Shown: positions 44,175-53,145, counted from the stretch's first letter. The stretch: DNA of 63,670 nt from Sphingomonas sp. (GCF_017304615.1 NZ_JAFKLZ010000005.1:1-63670); one strand, 5' to 3'. Notes: generated by a model from the letters alone, not told the origin. A program made the numbers and translations.

Positions 44175-45037
44175 CAAGCGCGTTTCCTGGTTGTCGCTTT
44201 CTTCGCGGGGGCGCGCTTGGCAGCGGGTTTCTTCGCCGCAGCGCCGGGCTTTTCGATCGATTTCTTCAGCGCCGCCATCAGGTCGACGACGTTCGACGCG
44301 GAGCGCCCGCCGCCCTCATCCTTGTCCTCGATGATCTTGCGATTGGTCTTCTGCTTGGACTTGCGCGCGATCAGGTCCTTGAGGGCATCAACGTACCGGT
44401 CGTGGAATTTCGACGGGTCGAACGTGTGCGATTTCTTCTCGATCAGCGTTGTCGCGAGGTCGAGCAAGTCGGCGTCCGGTTTGGCGTCGGGGATGTCGCG
44501 GAAATAGCCCTGCGCCTCGTTGACCTCGTCGGCGTAGCGCAGCGTCTCCAGCACCATGCCGCGTCCGCACGGCTTCAGGCTGACGATATATTCGCGTCCG
44601 CGCATCGCCAGCTGTCCCAGCCCGACCTTCTTCGCCCGCCGCAGCGCCTCACGCAGCACGATAAATGCTTCCTCGGCCAGGTCGTCGGCGGGGACGACGA
44701 AATAGGGACGCTCGTAATACAGCACGTCGATCTCGTCGGCATCGACGAACTGGGTCAGCTCGAGCGTCTTCTTCGATTCGAGCTTCACCGCGTCGATCTC
44801 GTCCTGATCTAGGAGGACATAGTCGCCCTTGTGCAGCTCATATCCTTTGACGATGTCGTCGGCATCGATCGCGCCGATGCCGGGGACGACTTTCTCGTAT
44901 TTGACTCGCTTGCCCGAAGGCTCGTGGACTTGGTGGAACGCGATTTGCGCGCCCGATTTTGTCGCGGCGTAGATTTCGACCGGGATCGACACCAGCGCCA
45001 GCCTGATCTGTCCCTGCCAATAGGCGCGTGCTGCCAT
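44174..45037 (-). CDS. ku: Ku DNA end-binding protein
   Basis: A 287-residue bacterial Ku that threads onto broken DNA ends and recruits LigD. The Ku core (about 1-255) shows WQGQIRLALVSIPVEIYAAT, FHQVHEPSGKRVKYEKVVPG, IVKGYELHKGDYVLLDQDEID, YYERPYFVVP, and GREYIVSLKPCGRGMVLETLRYADEV. The basic C-terminal tail (KKPAAKRAPAKKATTRKRA) is the DNA-binding extension known from other Ku proteins. It forms a two-gene operon with ligD and diverges from pdxH. Confidence 0.97.
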   Translation of the reverse strand: MAARAYWQGQIRLALVSIPVEIYAATKSGAQIAFHQVHEPSGKRVKYEKVVPGIGAIDADDIVKGYELHKGDYVLLDQDEIDAVKLESKKTLELTQFVDADEIDVLYYERPYFVVPADDLAEEAFIVLREALRRAKKVGLGQLAMRGREYIVSLKPCGRGMVLETLRYADEVNEAQGYFRDIPDAKPDADLLDLATTLIEKKSHTFDPSKFHDRYVDALKDLIARKSKQKTNRKIIEDKDEGGGRSASNVVDLMAALKKSIEKPGAAAKKPAAKRAPAKKATTRKRA

Positions 45038-45126
45038 GATCGGGAAACCTCTCCGTTGCGGAAGCGATTCAATTCACCAGTGCGGGAGTCGTTCCCCTTC
45101 GCGGTGTCGTGCGTTAAGGGGCGCGC

Positions 45127-45708
45127 ATGGCCGACGATCCCTTCGCCTTGTTCGACGCCTGGTTTGCCGAAGCGCAGGCGAGCGAGCCCAACGATCCCAA
45201 CGCGATGGCGCTGGCGACGGCTGGTGAGGTGGGTAATCCTTCGGTGCGCATGGTGCTTCTGAAGGGGCAAGGGCCGGACGGCTTCGTTTTCTATACGAAC
45301 CTCGATAGCCACAAGGGCAACGATCTGCGCGAAAATCAGCAAGTTGCGCTACTGTTCCATTGGAAGTCGTTGCGTCGTCAAATTCGCATCGAAGGCAACG
45401 TCGAACCGGTGACCGACGCGGAGGCTGACGCTTATTTCGCTACTCGCGGCCGCGATTCGCAGCTCGGCGCTTGGGCATCGGATCAGTCGCGTTCCCTCGA
45501 TAGTCGCGAAATTTTCGAAGCACGGTTCGAGGAAGTTAAGGCGCGGTTCGACGGCCAAGACGTGCCCCGCCCACCTAATTGGTCCGGTTTTCGTGTCATC
45601 CCGGAAAATATCGAATTCTGGCAGGATCGCGCGCATCGGTTGCACGAGCGTCGTTTCTTCGTCGCGCAGAACGACGGTCTGTGGGCCGAATGGCTGCTCT
45701 ACCCATGA
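45127..45708 (+). CDS. pdxH: Pyridoxamine 5'-phosphate oxidase
   Basis: A 193-residue FMN oxidase making pyridoxal 5'-phosphate. Features: NAMALATAGEVGNPSVRMVLLKG, FVFYTNLDSHKGNDL, ALLFHWKSLRRQIRIEGNVE, LGAWASDQS, and the C-terminal RLHERRFF and GLWAEWLLYP. The coding DNA is somewhat poorer in GC than its neighbours. Its stop overlaps the ATG of the cation transporter (ATGA), so the two are coupled. serC elsewhere in the window feeds the same cofactor pathway. Confidence 0.95.
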   Translation: MADDPFALFDAWFAEAQASEPNDPNAMALATAGEVGNPSVRMVLLKGQGPDGFVFYTNLDSHKGNDLRENQQVALLFHWKSLRRQIRIEGNVEPVTDAEADAYFATRGRDSQLGAWASDQSRSLDSREIFEARFEEVKARFDGQDVPRPPNWSGFRVIPENIEFWQDRAHRLHERRFFVAQNDGLWAEWLLYP

Positions 45709-46649
45709 CCGAAGACCAGCGCCGCGCGATACCCTTCGCCGTGCGCGCCGCGCTCGCCAGCGTGGCGATGGCGTGCGGGCTGATCGCGCTCAAATCCTAT
45801 GCGGCGTGGAGCACCGGGTCGGTCGCTATGCTCGGCAGCCTTGCTGACTCCGGTCTCGACCTGCTCGCCAGCCTCGTCACGCTCTACGGCGTCAAGCTCG
45901 CCGCCGAACCGGCGGATCACGATCACCGCTTCGGGCACGGCAAGGCGGAGGCGCTGGCGGCGCTGTTCCAGGTCGTGCTGATCACCGTGTCGGCGATCGG
46001 GATCGCGTGGCGCGCGATCGCCGCGCTGAACAGCAACGCGCCGACGCAGGACGCCGAATTCGGCATCGGCGTGTCGATCGCGGCGATCCTGGCGACGATC
46101 GTCCTGCTCGCCTATCAGCGCAGCATCATCCGCCGGACCGGGTCGGTCGCGATCATGGCGGACAATGTCCATTACCAGTCCGACGTCCTGCTCAACGGGT
46201 CGGTAATCGCCGCACTCGCGCTCGACCAGTTCCTCGGCTGGCACCGCGCCGACCCGATATTCGGCATCGCCATCGCGGCGTGGCTTGCCTGGGGCGCGTT
46301 CCAGGCGTCGAGCCACGCGATCGACATGCTGATGGACAAGGAATGGCCCGAGGACCAGCGCGCCGCCTTCATCGAGGTCGCCGCGCGCCAGCCGGGGATC
46401 AAGGGCATCCACGATTTCCGCACGCGCCGCTCCGGCAGCCACGACTTCGCGCAATTCCACATGGAGGTGGCGAGCGACATCACCGTGCGGCAAGCGCATG
46501 ATGTGGTGGAAGGCGTCGAGACCGCGTTGCGCCGCGTATTCCCCAAGGTCGAGGTGTTGATCCATCTCGATCCCGAAGGGCATGTCGATACCGACAATCC
46601 GCTGGTCGAAGCGGACGTGACGCCGCACTGGTTCGGGAAACGCGTTTAG
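45705..46649 (+). CDS. Cation diffusion facilitator (FieF-like)
   Basis: A 314-residue CDF exporter with six transmembrane segments and a cytoplasmic C-terminal domain. GSVAMLGSLADSGLDLLASLVTLYG and DHDHRFGHGKAEALAALFQ carry the conserved Asp/His metal site; VHYQSDVLLNGSV is the second site; DFRTRRSGSHDFAQFHMEV begins the dimerising cytoplasmic domain. It exports divalent cations (Fe2+, Zn2+ or Cd2+) against protons; which one cannot be read from sequence. The longer open frame upstream runs through pdxH; the overlapping ATG is the start. Confidence 0.92.
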   Translation: MTEDQRRAIPFAVRAALASVAMACGLIALKSYAAWSTGSVAMLGSLADSGLDLLASLVTLYGVKLAAEPADHDHRFGHGKAEALAALFQVVLITVSAIGIAWRAIAALNSNAPTQDAEFGIGVSIAAILATIVLLAYQRSIIRRTGSVAIMADNVHYQSDVLLNGSVIAALALDQFLGWHRADPIFGIAIAAWLAWGAFQASSHAIDMLMDKEWPEDQRAAFIEVAARQPGIKGIHDFRTRRSGSHDFAQFHMEVASDITVRQAHDVVEGVETALRRVFPKVEVLIHLDPEGHVDTDNPLVEADVTPHWFGKRV

Positions 46650-46663
46650 GCGCTGGCCAAACT

Positions 46664-46729
46664 TCCGTTCGCCCTGTGCTCTTCGAAGGGCGTGACCGGA
46701 ACACCTGCTTCGACAAGCTCACACAAAGG
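46664..46729. repeat. Degenerate palindromic repeat, family C
   Basis: CCGTTCGCCCTGTGCTCTTCGAAGGGCG and CTTCGACAAGCTCAC match the repeat inside thiD, but with substitutions that break much of the pairing. It lies between the cation exporter and PhzF genes. Confidence 0.6.
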
Positions 46730-46747
46730 ATTGAGTGGGAGAACGAA

Positions 46748-47542
46748 ATGAGATTGCCCATCGCCCAGATCGACGCCTTCGCCTCGCGCCCGTTCGAAGG
46801 CAATCCGGCGGCGGTGATGCCGCTCGGCGACTGGCTGGACGACGCCACGCTTCAGGCGATCGCGGCCGAAAACAACCTGTCGGAAACCGCCTTCATCGTG
46901 GCGAGCGGTGATGAGGACGTCGATTTCGACCTGCGCTGGTTCACGCCGACGAGCGAAGTCGTCTTGTGCGGCCATGCCACGCTCGCGAGCGGGCATTTCG
47001 TGCTGTCCTCAGCCGCCGATATGGACCGCGTGCGGTTCCGGACGCGCAAGGCCGGCATGCTCGACGTGGCGCGCGCCGGGGCGGGCTATGAACTCGCGCT
47101 GCCGGCCTGGGGGCCGGACCCCAAGCCCCTGCCCGCGATCATCGCCGGGTTGGGGCTGGACGGCGCGGCGGAGACGCTGTGGCACGAACATCGCTACGGA
47201 CTGATCGTGCTCGACAGCGCTGATCAGGTTCGCGCGCTCGACCCGGATTTCCGCGCCTTGGCCCGGGAGGGCGACGTGCTGACCATCGTAACCGCGCCGG
47301 GCGAGGACACCGACGTGATCAGCCGCGCGTTCGCGCCGGGCGCGGGAATCGACGAGGATCCGGTGACGGGTTCGGCGCATGCGGTGATGGTGCCCTATTG
47401 GACAAAGCGGCTCGGCCGTGACCAATTCACCGCCTATCAGGCGAGCGAGCGCGGCGGGCATCTGACCTGCAGACTCGATGACGACCGCGTCGTGCTCGGC
47501 GGTGGCTGCGTCACGGTGATGGAAGGAACCTTCCTGCTTTGA
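46748..47542 (+). CDS. PhzF-family epimerase/isomerase
   Basis: A 264-residue PhzF-like protein of the diaminopimelate-epimerase fold. QIDAFASRPFEGNPAAVMPL starts the chain, AENNLSETAFIV carries the conserved catalytic Glu of PhzF, RWFTPTSEVVLCGHATLASGHF is the second signature, and DEDPVTGSAHAVMVPYW the third. No phenazine cluster is present, so this is one of the many stand-alone PhzF proteins of unknown substrate. GGGAGAACG precedes the chosen ATG; the longer frame begins inside a repeat. Confidence 0.88.
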   Translation: MRLPIAQIDAFASRPFEGNPAAVMPLGDWLDDATLQAIAAENNLSETAFIVASGDEDVDFDLRWFTPTSEVVLCGHATLASGHFVLSSAADMDRVRFRTRKAGMLDVARAGAGYELALPAWGPDPKPLPAIIAGLGLDGAAETLWHEHRYGLIVLDSADQVRALDPDFRALAREGDVLTIVTAPGEDTDVISRAFAPGAGIDEDPVTGSAHAVMVPYWTKRLGRDQFTAYQASERGGHLTCRLDDDRVVLGGGCVTVMEGTFLL

Positions 47543-47566
47543 CGGCCATGCCGTAGCGTCAACCCG

Positions 47567-47587
47567 CCGCCAGCAAAAAACTGGCGG
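47567..47587 (+). terminator. Hairpin after the PhzF-family gene
   Basis: CCGCCAG and CTGGCGG pair across an A-rich loop shortly after the stop codon, and T residues follow within about ten bases. Probable transcript end. Confidence 0.45.
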
Positions 47588-47617
47588 AAAACCGGCCTTT
47601 TTGCTAAGGTCGCCCGC

Positions 47618-48034
47618 GTGACTGACCATGCGCTCCCCCACGATTACCCGATTCCGATCGATCCCGCGGACATCGATTTCATGGGGCACGTTAACAATGC
47701 GTCCTATCTGAAATGGGTGCAGGACGCGGTGCTCAGTCACTGGCGCAAGATCGCCCCGGCCGATGCCGTCGCCAGCCTGCTGTGGGTCGCGCTCAAGCAC
47801 GAGATTACCTATCGCAAGCCGACCTTCCTGGATGACGAGGTGATCGCGACCGTCCTGCTCGAAAAGGTGCAGGGCGCGCGGGCCTTCTACCAGACGATCA
47901 TCAAGCGCGGCGAGGACGTGCTGGCCGAGGTGCAATCGAGCTGGTGCTGCATCGACGCTGAGACGCTGCGGCCGGCGCGGCTGGCGTCGAACGTGATCGA
48001 GAAGTTCTTCGCCAAGCCGGCAGACGCCGCTTAG
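47618..48034 (+). CDS. Hotdog-fold acyl-CoA thioesterase
   Basis: A 138-residue single hotdog domain of the 4HBT/YbgC kind. IDFMGHVNNASYLKWVQDAVLSHW carries the catalytic Asp/His pattern, followed by EITYRKPTFLDDEV and a beta-rich middle ending SSWCCID. It hydrolyses acyl-CoA thioesters; acyl preference cannot be inferred. It starts with GTG preceded by AAGG at good spacing. Not clearly in an operon. Confidence 0.87.
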   Translation: MTDHALPHDYPIPIDPADIDFMGHVNNASYLKWVQDAVLSHWRKIAPADAVASLLWVALKHEITYRKPTFLDDEVIATVLLEKVQGARAFYQTIIKRGEDVLAEVQSSWCCIDAETLRPARLASNVIEKFFAKPADAA

Positions 48035-48098
48035 GTTCTTTACCTGTATCAGCGCGAAATTGTGCGTATCGCAGGCGAAACGATGCTAGTGATACGGG

Positions 48099-48308
48099 AT
48101 GTCCGACGCATCGCCCCGCCAGCTATCGACCGTCGAGCGCGCGTATCAGCTCGCCAGGTCGGGCAGCTGCCGATCGATCGATGACATCCGCCGCAAGCTG
48201 AGCGCCGAGCACTACGATTCGGTGCAGGGGCATTTGAGCGGCGCATCGATCAAGCGCGACCTGACCGCCTTGTGCAAGGAAGCATGCAAGGCGGCCGTCG
48301 CGCCCTGA
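48099..48308 (+). CDS. 69-residue helical protein of unknown function
   Basis: A small basic helical protein. STVERAYQLARSGSCRSIDDIRRKLSAEHYDSVQGHL reads as a helix-turn-helix-like pair of helices, then SGASIKRDLTALCKEACKAA. It has two or three cysteines. I recall similar short conserved proteins in sphingomonads but cannot name a family. It is convergent with mnmA and ends seven bases before the mnmA stop codon. Confidence 0.6.
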   Translation: MSDASPRQLSTVERAYQLARSGSCRSIDDIRRKLSAEHYDSVQGHLSGASIKRDLTALCKEACKAAVAP

Positions 48309-48315
48309 CGATCAC

Positions 48316-49425
48316 CTACGCGGCGAGCGCGTCTTCCGCCGCTTGCGTTTCCTCGATCCAGCCGCCGCCGAGTACGCGATCGCCCGCGTAGAACACCGCT
48401 GCCTGACCCGGAGACACGCCATATTCGGGGCTGTCGAAGAACACCCGGTCGCCGGCCAGGCGTGCCGGGACAGGTTTCGCCAGGCTGCGCACCTTGACGC
48501 TGAGTGCGCCGTTGGTCGGGCCGATCCGATTGATCTCGCTGAGTCGCGCCGACGCGACCGCAAGCGCCGAGCGCGGGCCGACCACGACTTCGCCGCGCGA
48601 CGGGTCGAGGCGCACAACGTAAAGCGGCTCCGGGCTGCCGCCGATCTCCAGCCCGCGGCGCTGGCCGATCGTGAAATGGATAAGCCCGCGATGCTCGCCG
48701 AGCTTGCGGCCGCCGAGATCGACGATGTCCCCGCCCGCGCCGGCTTCGGGCCGCAGCTTCTTGACGAGCGACGCGTAATCGCCGTCTGGGACGAAACAGA
48801 TATCCTGGCTGTCGGGCTTCGCCGCGACACCCAGGCCCAGGTCCGCCGCCAGCTCGCGCACCCGCGGCTTGGGCAGGCCGCCCAGGGGAAAGCGCAGGAA
48901 ATCGAGCTGGTCCTGCGTCGTCGCGAACAGGAAATAGCTCTGGTCGCGCGCCGGATCGGCCGCGCGGTGCAGTTCGGCGCCGGCCACCCCCTCGACTCGA
49001 CGGACATAATGCCCGGTCGCAAGGCAATCCGCGCCCAGATCGCGCGCGAGGGCGAACAGGTCGGTGAATTTCGGTCCCATGTTGCAGCGGACGCAAGGAA
49101 TCGGGGTGCGGCCCGCGACATATTCATCCGCGAACTGGTCGATCACCGTCTCGCGGAACGCGCTTTCATGGTCGTGGACGTAATGCGCGATACCCAGCCG
49201 ATCGCACACGGCGCGCGCGTCGCGGATATCGCGGCCCGCGCAGCAACTCCCTGCGCGCCCGGTCGCCTCGCCGTGATCGTAGAGCTGGAGCGTGATGCCA
49301 ATCGTTTCCGCACCGCTCTTCGCCGCAAGCGCCGCCACGACGGACGAATCGACCCCGCCCGACATCGCGACGACGATGCGTTTGCCCGATAGATCGGGGC
49401 CCAACTGGAAATCCGCGACGGTCAT
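48316..49425 (-). CDS. mnmA: tRNA-specific 2-thiouridylase
   Basis: A 369-residue MnmA that makes 2-thiouridine at wobble position 34 of tRNAs for Lys, Glu and Gln. The N-terminal PP-loop [18 protein letters not shown] binds ATP; PCVRCN supplies the catalytic cysteine, [10 protein letters not shown] the second motif, and GQRRGL starts the central domain. About 15 extra residues precede the PP-loop. It diverges from the small 75-residue ORF upstream of sciP. Confidence 0.96.
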   Translation of the reverse strand: MTVADFQLGPDLSGKRIVVAMSGGVDSSVVAALAAKSGAETIGITLQLYDHGEATGRAGSCCAGRDIRDARAVCDRLGIAHYVHDHESAFRETVIDQFADEYVAGRTPIPCVRCNMGPKFTDLFALARDLGADCLATGHYVRRVEGVAGAELHRAADPARDQSYFLFATTQDQLDFLRFPLGGLPKPRVRELAADLGLGVAAKPDSQDICFVPDGDYASLVKKLRPEAGAGGDIVDLGGRKLGEHRGLIHFTIGQRRGLEIGGSPEPLYVVRLDPSRGEVVVGPRSALAVASARLSEINRIGPTNGALSVKVRSLAKPVPARLAGDRVFFDSPEYGVSPGQAAVFYAGDRVLGGGWIEETQAAEDALAA

Positions 49426-49576
49426 TTGCGCGCGTTCAATAGGGATGCCGACGCCAATTGCCTAGGTTCGGGGAGGATTCGTTAGCGCACGCTAATAGAT
49501 TGTAACATCCGTGTTTACCGGGCCTTAGGCTCATCCCGTTACATCCACGAGTCTGTTGAAGACGAACGAGTGACGC

Positions 49577-49804
49577 GTGGACCTGAGCTATCTCCGATTC
49601 GAGCACGATGCGTCGGTGGCGGTGTTGCCGCCCGATCTCGCCGTGCTGTTGGTCGGGATCGCAGCGCGCCAGGCGGCATCGCCGACTGCAACGATGCAGG
49701 CGCGGTTCGCGCCGACGACCTGGGCCGACTTGCCGTTCAGCCCGCCATCGGGCGCGTTTGACCAGCGCCAGGCCGTGCGGATCGAACGGTGGAGGCAGGA
49801 GTAA
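49577..49804 (+). CDS. Putative 75-residue protein upstream of sciP
   Basis: GTG opens 75 codons (DLSYLRFEHDASVAVLPPDLAVLLVGIAARQ). A hydrophobic strand-rich start is followed by FAPTTWADLPFSPPSGAFDQRQ and a basic end. The weak GAACGAG ribosome region and GTG start leave doubt. It is transcribed in the same direction as sciP, 105 bp upstream. No family is recognised. Confidence 0.4.
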   Translation: MDLSYLRFEHDASVAVLPPDLAVLLVGIAARQAASPTATMQARFAPTTWADLPFSPPSGAFDQRQAVRIERWRQE

Positions 49805-49909
49805 AGAGCGCGTTTACCGAGCCGCTTCAAGGGATGTTCAAGTCCGGCCGCTAATGGTCGTTATTGGTAATAATGCTTTGGGGTCCCCCCGACCCGAACG
49901 AGGTAACGA

Positions 49910-50209
49910 ATGATCGAGAACCAGAAGATAAGGCCAGCAAAAGTCATCGGTCCGCTCGGCGAGCCGCTGACGCTCGATACGTTGCCCCCGCCGGAAACGA
50001 CGCGCTGGGTCGTGCGCCGCAAGGCCGAAGTGGTCGCGGCGGTGAATGGCGGCCTGCTCTCGGTCGATGAAGTGTGCGATCGCTATGGCCTGACCGTCGA
50101 GGAATTCGCCGGCTGGCAGCGTGCGATCGATCGTTCGGGCATGCCCGGGCTACGCGTCACGCGCATCCAGCACTATAAAAGCCTCTACGAGCGCCAGCAA
50201 AAATATTAA
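49910..50209 (+). CDS. sciP: SciP, CtrA-activity inhibitor (DUF1153)
   Basis: A 99-residue DUF1153 protein matching SciP of Caulobacter, which binds DNA and CtrA to stop CtrA from activating promoters early in the cell cycle. VIGPLGEPLTLDTLPPPETTRWVVRRKAEVVAAVNGGLLS is nearly diagnostic, and VCDRYGLTVEEFAGWQRAID is its helix-turn-helix. With ccrM, also in the window, it marks the alphaproteobacterial cell-cycle circuit. GAGGTAACGA is the ribosome site. Confidence 0.93.
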   Translation: MIENQKIRPAKVIGPLGEPLTLDTLPPPETTRWVVRRKAEVVAAVNGGLLSVDEVCDRYGLTVEEFAGWQRAIDRSGMPGLRVTRIQHYKSLYERQQKY

Positions 50210-50334
50210 TTAAAAATATTGACGTACGTTAATCGGTCAGAACGCTGTCGGAACAAATTTTACGGCCAAGAGTCATGCCTCCTGTCGCAGCCGGGCAAAA
50301 CGCCGGGTGCAAGATAAGGTAACAGGAGGTCTCG

Positions 50335-50589
50335 ATGGTCGGAATTATCGTTTGGCTGGTGGTGGGTGGTCTGGCGGGCTGGCTCGCCAGCATCGTGATG
50401 CGGACCGACGGCCAACAGGGGCTGTTGCTCAACATTATCGTCGGTATCGTCGGGGCGGTGATCGCCAACCTGATCTTCGGCGTGGGTATCAATCAGGCCA
50501 TCACAGTGATGACATTCATCTATTCGGTGATCGGCGCCATCATCCTGTTGGCGATCCTCAATCTGATCAACCGCGGCCGCGTTCGCTAA
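50335..50589 (+). CDS. GlsB/YeaQ/YmgE-type stress membrane protein
   Basis: An 84-residue, very hydrophobic protein with three Gly-rich transmembrane segments (GIIVWLVVGGLAGWLAS, LLLNIIVGIVGAVIANLIFG, FIYSVIGAIILLAILNLI). It matches the GlsB/YeaQ/YmgE transglycosylase-associated family, induced by acid or general stress in other bacteria. AGGAGGT precedes ATG and a strong terminator follows. A second member lies at 51454 on the other strand, with a SIMPL gene between. Confidence 0.9.
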   Translation: MVGIIVWLVVGGLAGWLASIVMRTDGQQGLLLNIIVGIVGAVIANLIFGVGINQAITVMTFIYSVIGAIILLAILNLINRGRVR

Positions 50590-50603
50590 CGACGCGGATC
50601 GGC

Positions 50604-50640
50604 AAAAGGGGCCGTTCCCGCGAGGGAGCGGCCCCTTTTT
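50604..50640 (+). terminator. Strong intrinsic terminator after the GlsB-type gene
   Basis: AAAAGGGGCCGTTCC pairs with GGAGCGGCCCCTTTTT around a GCGAG loop; a T-run follows. It may serve both strands because the SIMPL gene converges here. Confidence 0.9.
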
Positions 50641-50644
50641 CGTG

Positions 50645-51370
50645 TCACTTCAGCAGGAAGCGCACCGATACGGTCGCGGTGACGTCAGTTTCGCCGGGCG
50701 CGATGGCGGTGTCGGCCTTCGGCGCCGCGGCGACCCGCGCCATGTACACGACCGGCGGCTGCGGGCCGGCCATTTCGCCGCTTTCGCTGATCGACAGGAT
50801 GCGCACCACCGTCAGCCCCGCCGCCTTGGCATAGAGGTCGGCGCGGGCCCGGGCACGCTTGATCGCGTCGGTTCGCGCTTCGTCCAGCGCAGCGTCGGGC
50901 TGGTCGAGCGACAGGCTTGGCCCGTCGATCTGGTTCGCGCCCTGCGCCACCAGCGCGTCGAGGATCGCGCCCGACTTCGCGACGTCGCGGAACCGGATCG
51001 AAACGGTGTTCGACGCCTGATAGCCGGTGATGGCAGGCGGCTGATTCTCCGCGTAGCGATATTGCGGTTGCAGCGACACGTTCGAAGTCGCGATGTCGCG
51101 CGGCTGCACGCCGGCGGCCTTGAGCGCGGCGAGCACGCCCACCATGCGCTTGGCATTGTCGGCCAGCGCCGCTGCCGCCGTCGCGTTCTGCGTCACCACC
51201 CCGGCGCGGATCGTCGCGATGTCGGGCACGCGCGTGGTCTTGCCGGTGGCGCTGACGTCCAGAATAGTTCCGTCGGGAATCATCGCGGGCGCGCCGGCGA
51301 CCTGCGCCGCGGCGGGCAAGGCGGCAAGCGGCGACAACGTCAGCAGACAAGCGGTAGCGAACAGGCGCAT
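50645..51370 (-). CDS. SIMPL-domain exported protein
   Basis: A 241-residue protein with a signal peptide (cleavage near AAAQ, residue 23) and a SIMPL/DUF541 domain (ISATGKTTRVPDIATI-like start, KRMVGVLAALKAAGVQPRDIATSNVSLQPQYRY, KRARARADLYAKAAGLTVVRILSISE). Family members are periplasmic or surface proteins, related to oxidative stress in E. coli, whose chemistry is unknown. GGAGATTAGA supports this ATG over a TTG four codons upstream. Confidence 0.87.
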   Translation of the reverse strand: MRLFATACLLTLSPLAALPAAAQVAGAPAMIPDGTILDVSATGKTTRVPDIATIRAGVVTQNATAAAALADNAKRMVGVLAALKAAGVQPRDIATSNVSLQPQYRYAENQPPAITGYQASNTVSIRFRDVAKSGAILDALVAQGANQIDGPSLSLDQPDAALDEARTDAIKRARARADLYAKAAGLTVVRILSISESGEMAGPQPPVVYMARVAAAPKADTAIAPGETDVTATVSVRFLLK

Positions 51371-51453
51371 TCTAATCTCCAAAGCAGACGAAAAGGTCCG
51401 TCACGACCCGATTGGCAGGATAACGTACAACGCACGATGAACAGCCACGCCCA

Positions 51454-51714
51454 CTAGGCCCGGCGATCCCTCGCCAGCCGGAAAACGGCGAGCGCCGCCG
51501 CCGCACCCAGTATCGAGGCGCCGAAATTCGGCCAGGAGCCGCTCGACGTCCATCGCATCGTTTCCGTGACGAAACCGGCGATCAGCGCACCGCCGATGCC
51601 GATCAGGATATTGACGATCATCCCGCCCGGATTTCGACCGGGCGCGATCAGTTTTCCGATTACGCCAACTACAAGGCCGATCGCCAGCCACGCCAGGACC
51701 GATCGTTCGGGCAT
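51454..51714 (-). CDS. Second GlsB/YeaQ-type membrane protein
   Basis: An 86-residue protein with hydrophobic segments (LAWLAIGLVVGVIGKLIAPG, GGMIVNILIGIGGALIAGF and FGASILGAAAALAVFRLA). The GMIVNILIGIGGALIAGF block is typical of the transglycosylase-associated/YeaQ family. GGAGG precedes the chosen ATG. It is not a simple copy of the plus-strand member at 50335; the two share only the family pattern. It lies 83 bp upstream of the SIMPL gene on the same strand. Confidence 0.85.
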   Translation of the reverse strand: MPERSVLAWLAIGLVVGVIGKLIAPGRNPGGMIVNILIGIGGALIAGFVTETMRWTSSGSWPNFGASILGAAAALAVFRLARDRRA

Positions 51715-51872
51715 CGGAGGCCTCCTCCCCAAAGCCGGGTCCTTTTTCGACTCGGTGCCTCACCTTCTGCCTGAAGCGGCATCGTTGCAATCGTTTACCA
51801 TCCGAAACGGTGGCTCCGTGTTGCCGTTTCGCTCCGAAAAGTGCACAGAAGCGCCATTCGGCACCGAGCCTC

Positions 51873-51899
51873 TTGAGGTCGGTGCTTTATTTGTATAAC
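51873..51899 (+). promoter_or_regulatory. Possible promoter of the RND efflux operon
   Basis: TTGAGG and TATAAC spaced by 15 bases, 60 bp before the adaptor gene. The spacing is short and the match is partial. Confidence 0.3.
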
Positions 51900-51958
51900 A
51901 CAGCCTTGCGGGGCGTAGAGAGCATCCGCGATCAGCGAGTTACGGGGACCGGGACGAG

Positions 51959-53134
51959 ATGAACTACGAACCGAGCAGCGGGTATGCGCTCACCGACGAG
52001 ACCGAGCGGCCGTCGCGGCGGCGCGCCTGGATCATCGGCGGCGTCATCATCGTGCTGGTCCTGATCGCGGCTTTCGTGATGATGCGTCCGGGCAAGACGG
52101 CGCCGGCGGACTCTGCGGGCGGCAAGCAGGGTGAGCAATTGCCACCCGTCACCGTCGCCGCGCCCGGCAACAATATCGTCGATCGCACGGTCACCGGCAC
52201 CGGCAGCCTTGCCGCGCGCGTCGACATGCCGGTCGGCGTCGCGGGCGAAGGCGGCCGCGTGACCGCCGTCCTGGTTCAGCCTGGCCAGTGGGTCGCCGCC
52301 GGTCAGGTGCTGGCGACGGTCGACGCCTCCGTGCAGACGCAAACGGCGAACAGCCTGGAAGCGCAGATCGCGGTCGCGCGCGCCGACGCCAAGCTGGCGC
52401 AGGCGAACGTCGATCGCGCCCAGGCGCTGGTCGGCAACGGATTCATCTCGAAGGCCGATCTGGAAACCCGGATCGCCACGCGGGACGCAGCGGTCGCGCG
52501 CGTGCGCGTCGCCGAAGCAACCCTGGCGCAGCAGCGCGCGGCGAACGGCCGGCTCGCGATCCGCGCGCCCGCCGCGGGACTCGTCCTGACGCGCTCGGTC
52601 GAACCCGGCCAGATCATCAGCGCCGGATCGGGCGCGCTGTTCCGCATGGCCAAGGGCGGCGAGATGGAGTTGCGCGCCGAACTCAGCGAAAGCGACATCC
52701 AAACGCTCAGCGTCGGCGCGCGCGCGCAAGTGACGCCGGTCGGCAGCACGCAGACCTTCAACGGCGCGATCTGGCAAATTTCGCCGGTGATCGACCCGAA
52801 TACGCGGCGCGGCATCGTGCGCATCGCGATTCCCTATGACAAGGCACTGCGTCCCGGCGGTTTCGCTTCCGCATCGATCTATGGCGGCGCGTCGACCGCG
52901 CCGGTGCTGCCCAATTCCGCGATCCAGACTGACACCAAGGGCAATTTCGTCTATGTCCTCGACAAGGACGACAAGGTTCAGCCGGTTCGTGTCACCACGG
53001 GTGAAGTCACCGACGCCGGTGTCACGATCACCAGCGGCCTGACGGGCAGCGAGCGTGTCGTTCTGCAGGCCGGCGCGTTCCTGAACCCGGGGCAGAAGGT
53101 CAAGCCGATCCTGAAGCAAATCGCCAAGAAGTGA
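51959..53134 (+). CDS. RND efflux periplasmic adaptor (membrane fusion) protein
   Basis: A 391-residue HlyD/AcrA-type adaptor. A short cytoplasmic start is followed by one transmembrane anchor (about residues 23-45), then the lipoyl, helical hairpin (QTANSLEAQIAVARADAKLAQANVDRAQ) and beta-barrel parts, with LAIRAPAAGLVLTRSVEPGQIISAGS as the second lipoyl half. It links the permease to an outer-membrane TolC-type channel, which is not encoded here. It lies 11 bp before the permease gene. Confidence 0.92.
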   Translation: MNYEPSSGYALTDETERPSRRRAWIIGGVIIVLVLIAAFVMMRPGKTAPADSAGGKQGEQLPPVTVAAPGNNIVDRTVTGTGSLAARVDMPVGVAGEGGRVTAVLVQPGQWVAAGQVLATVDASVQTQTANSLEAQIAVARADAKLAQANVDRAQALVGNGFISKADLETRIATRDAAVARVRVAEATLAQQRAANGRLAIRAPAAGLVLTRSVEPGQIISAGSGALFRMAKGGEMELRAELSESDIQTLSVGARAQVTPVGSTQTFNGAIWQISPVIDPNTRRGIVRIAIPYDKALRPGGFASASIYGGASTAPVLPNSAIQTDTKGNFVYVLDKDDKVQPVRVTTGEVTDAGVTITSGLTGSERVVLQAGAFLNPGQKVKPILKQIAKK

Positions 53135-53145
53135 GGCGCTGACAC

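Noticed and set aside
51454-51714. Inverted duplication of the two GlsB/YeaQ-type genes around the SIMPL gene
   Set aside because: The two proteins share only family-level hydrophobic pattern, not near-identical sequence, so a recent duplication is not supported.
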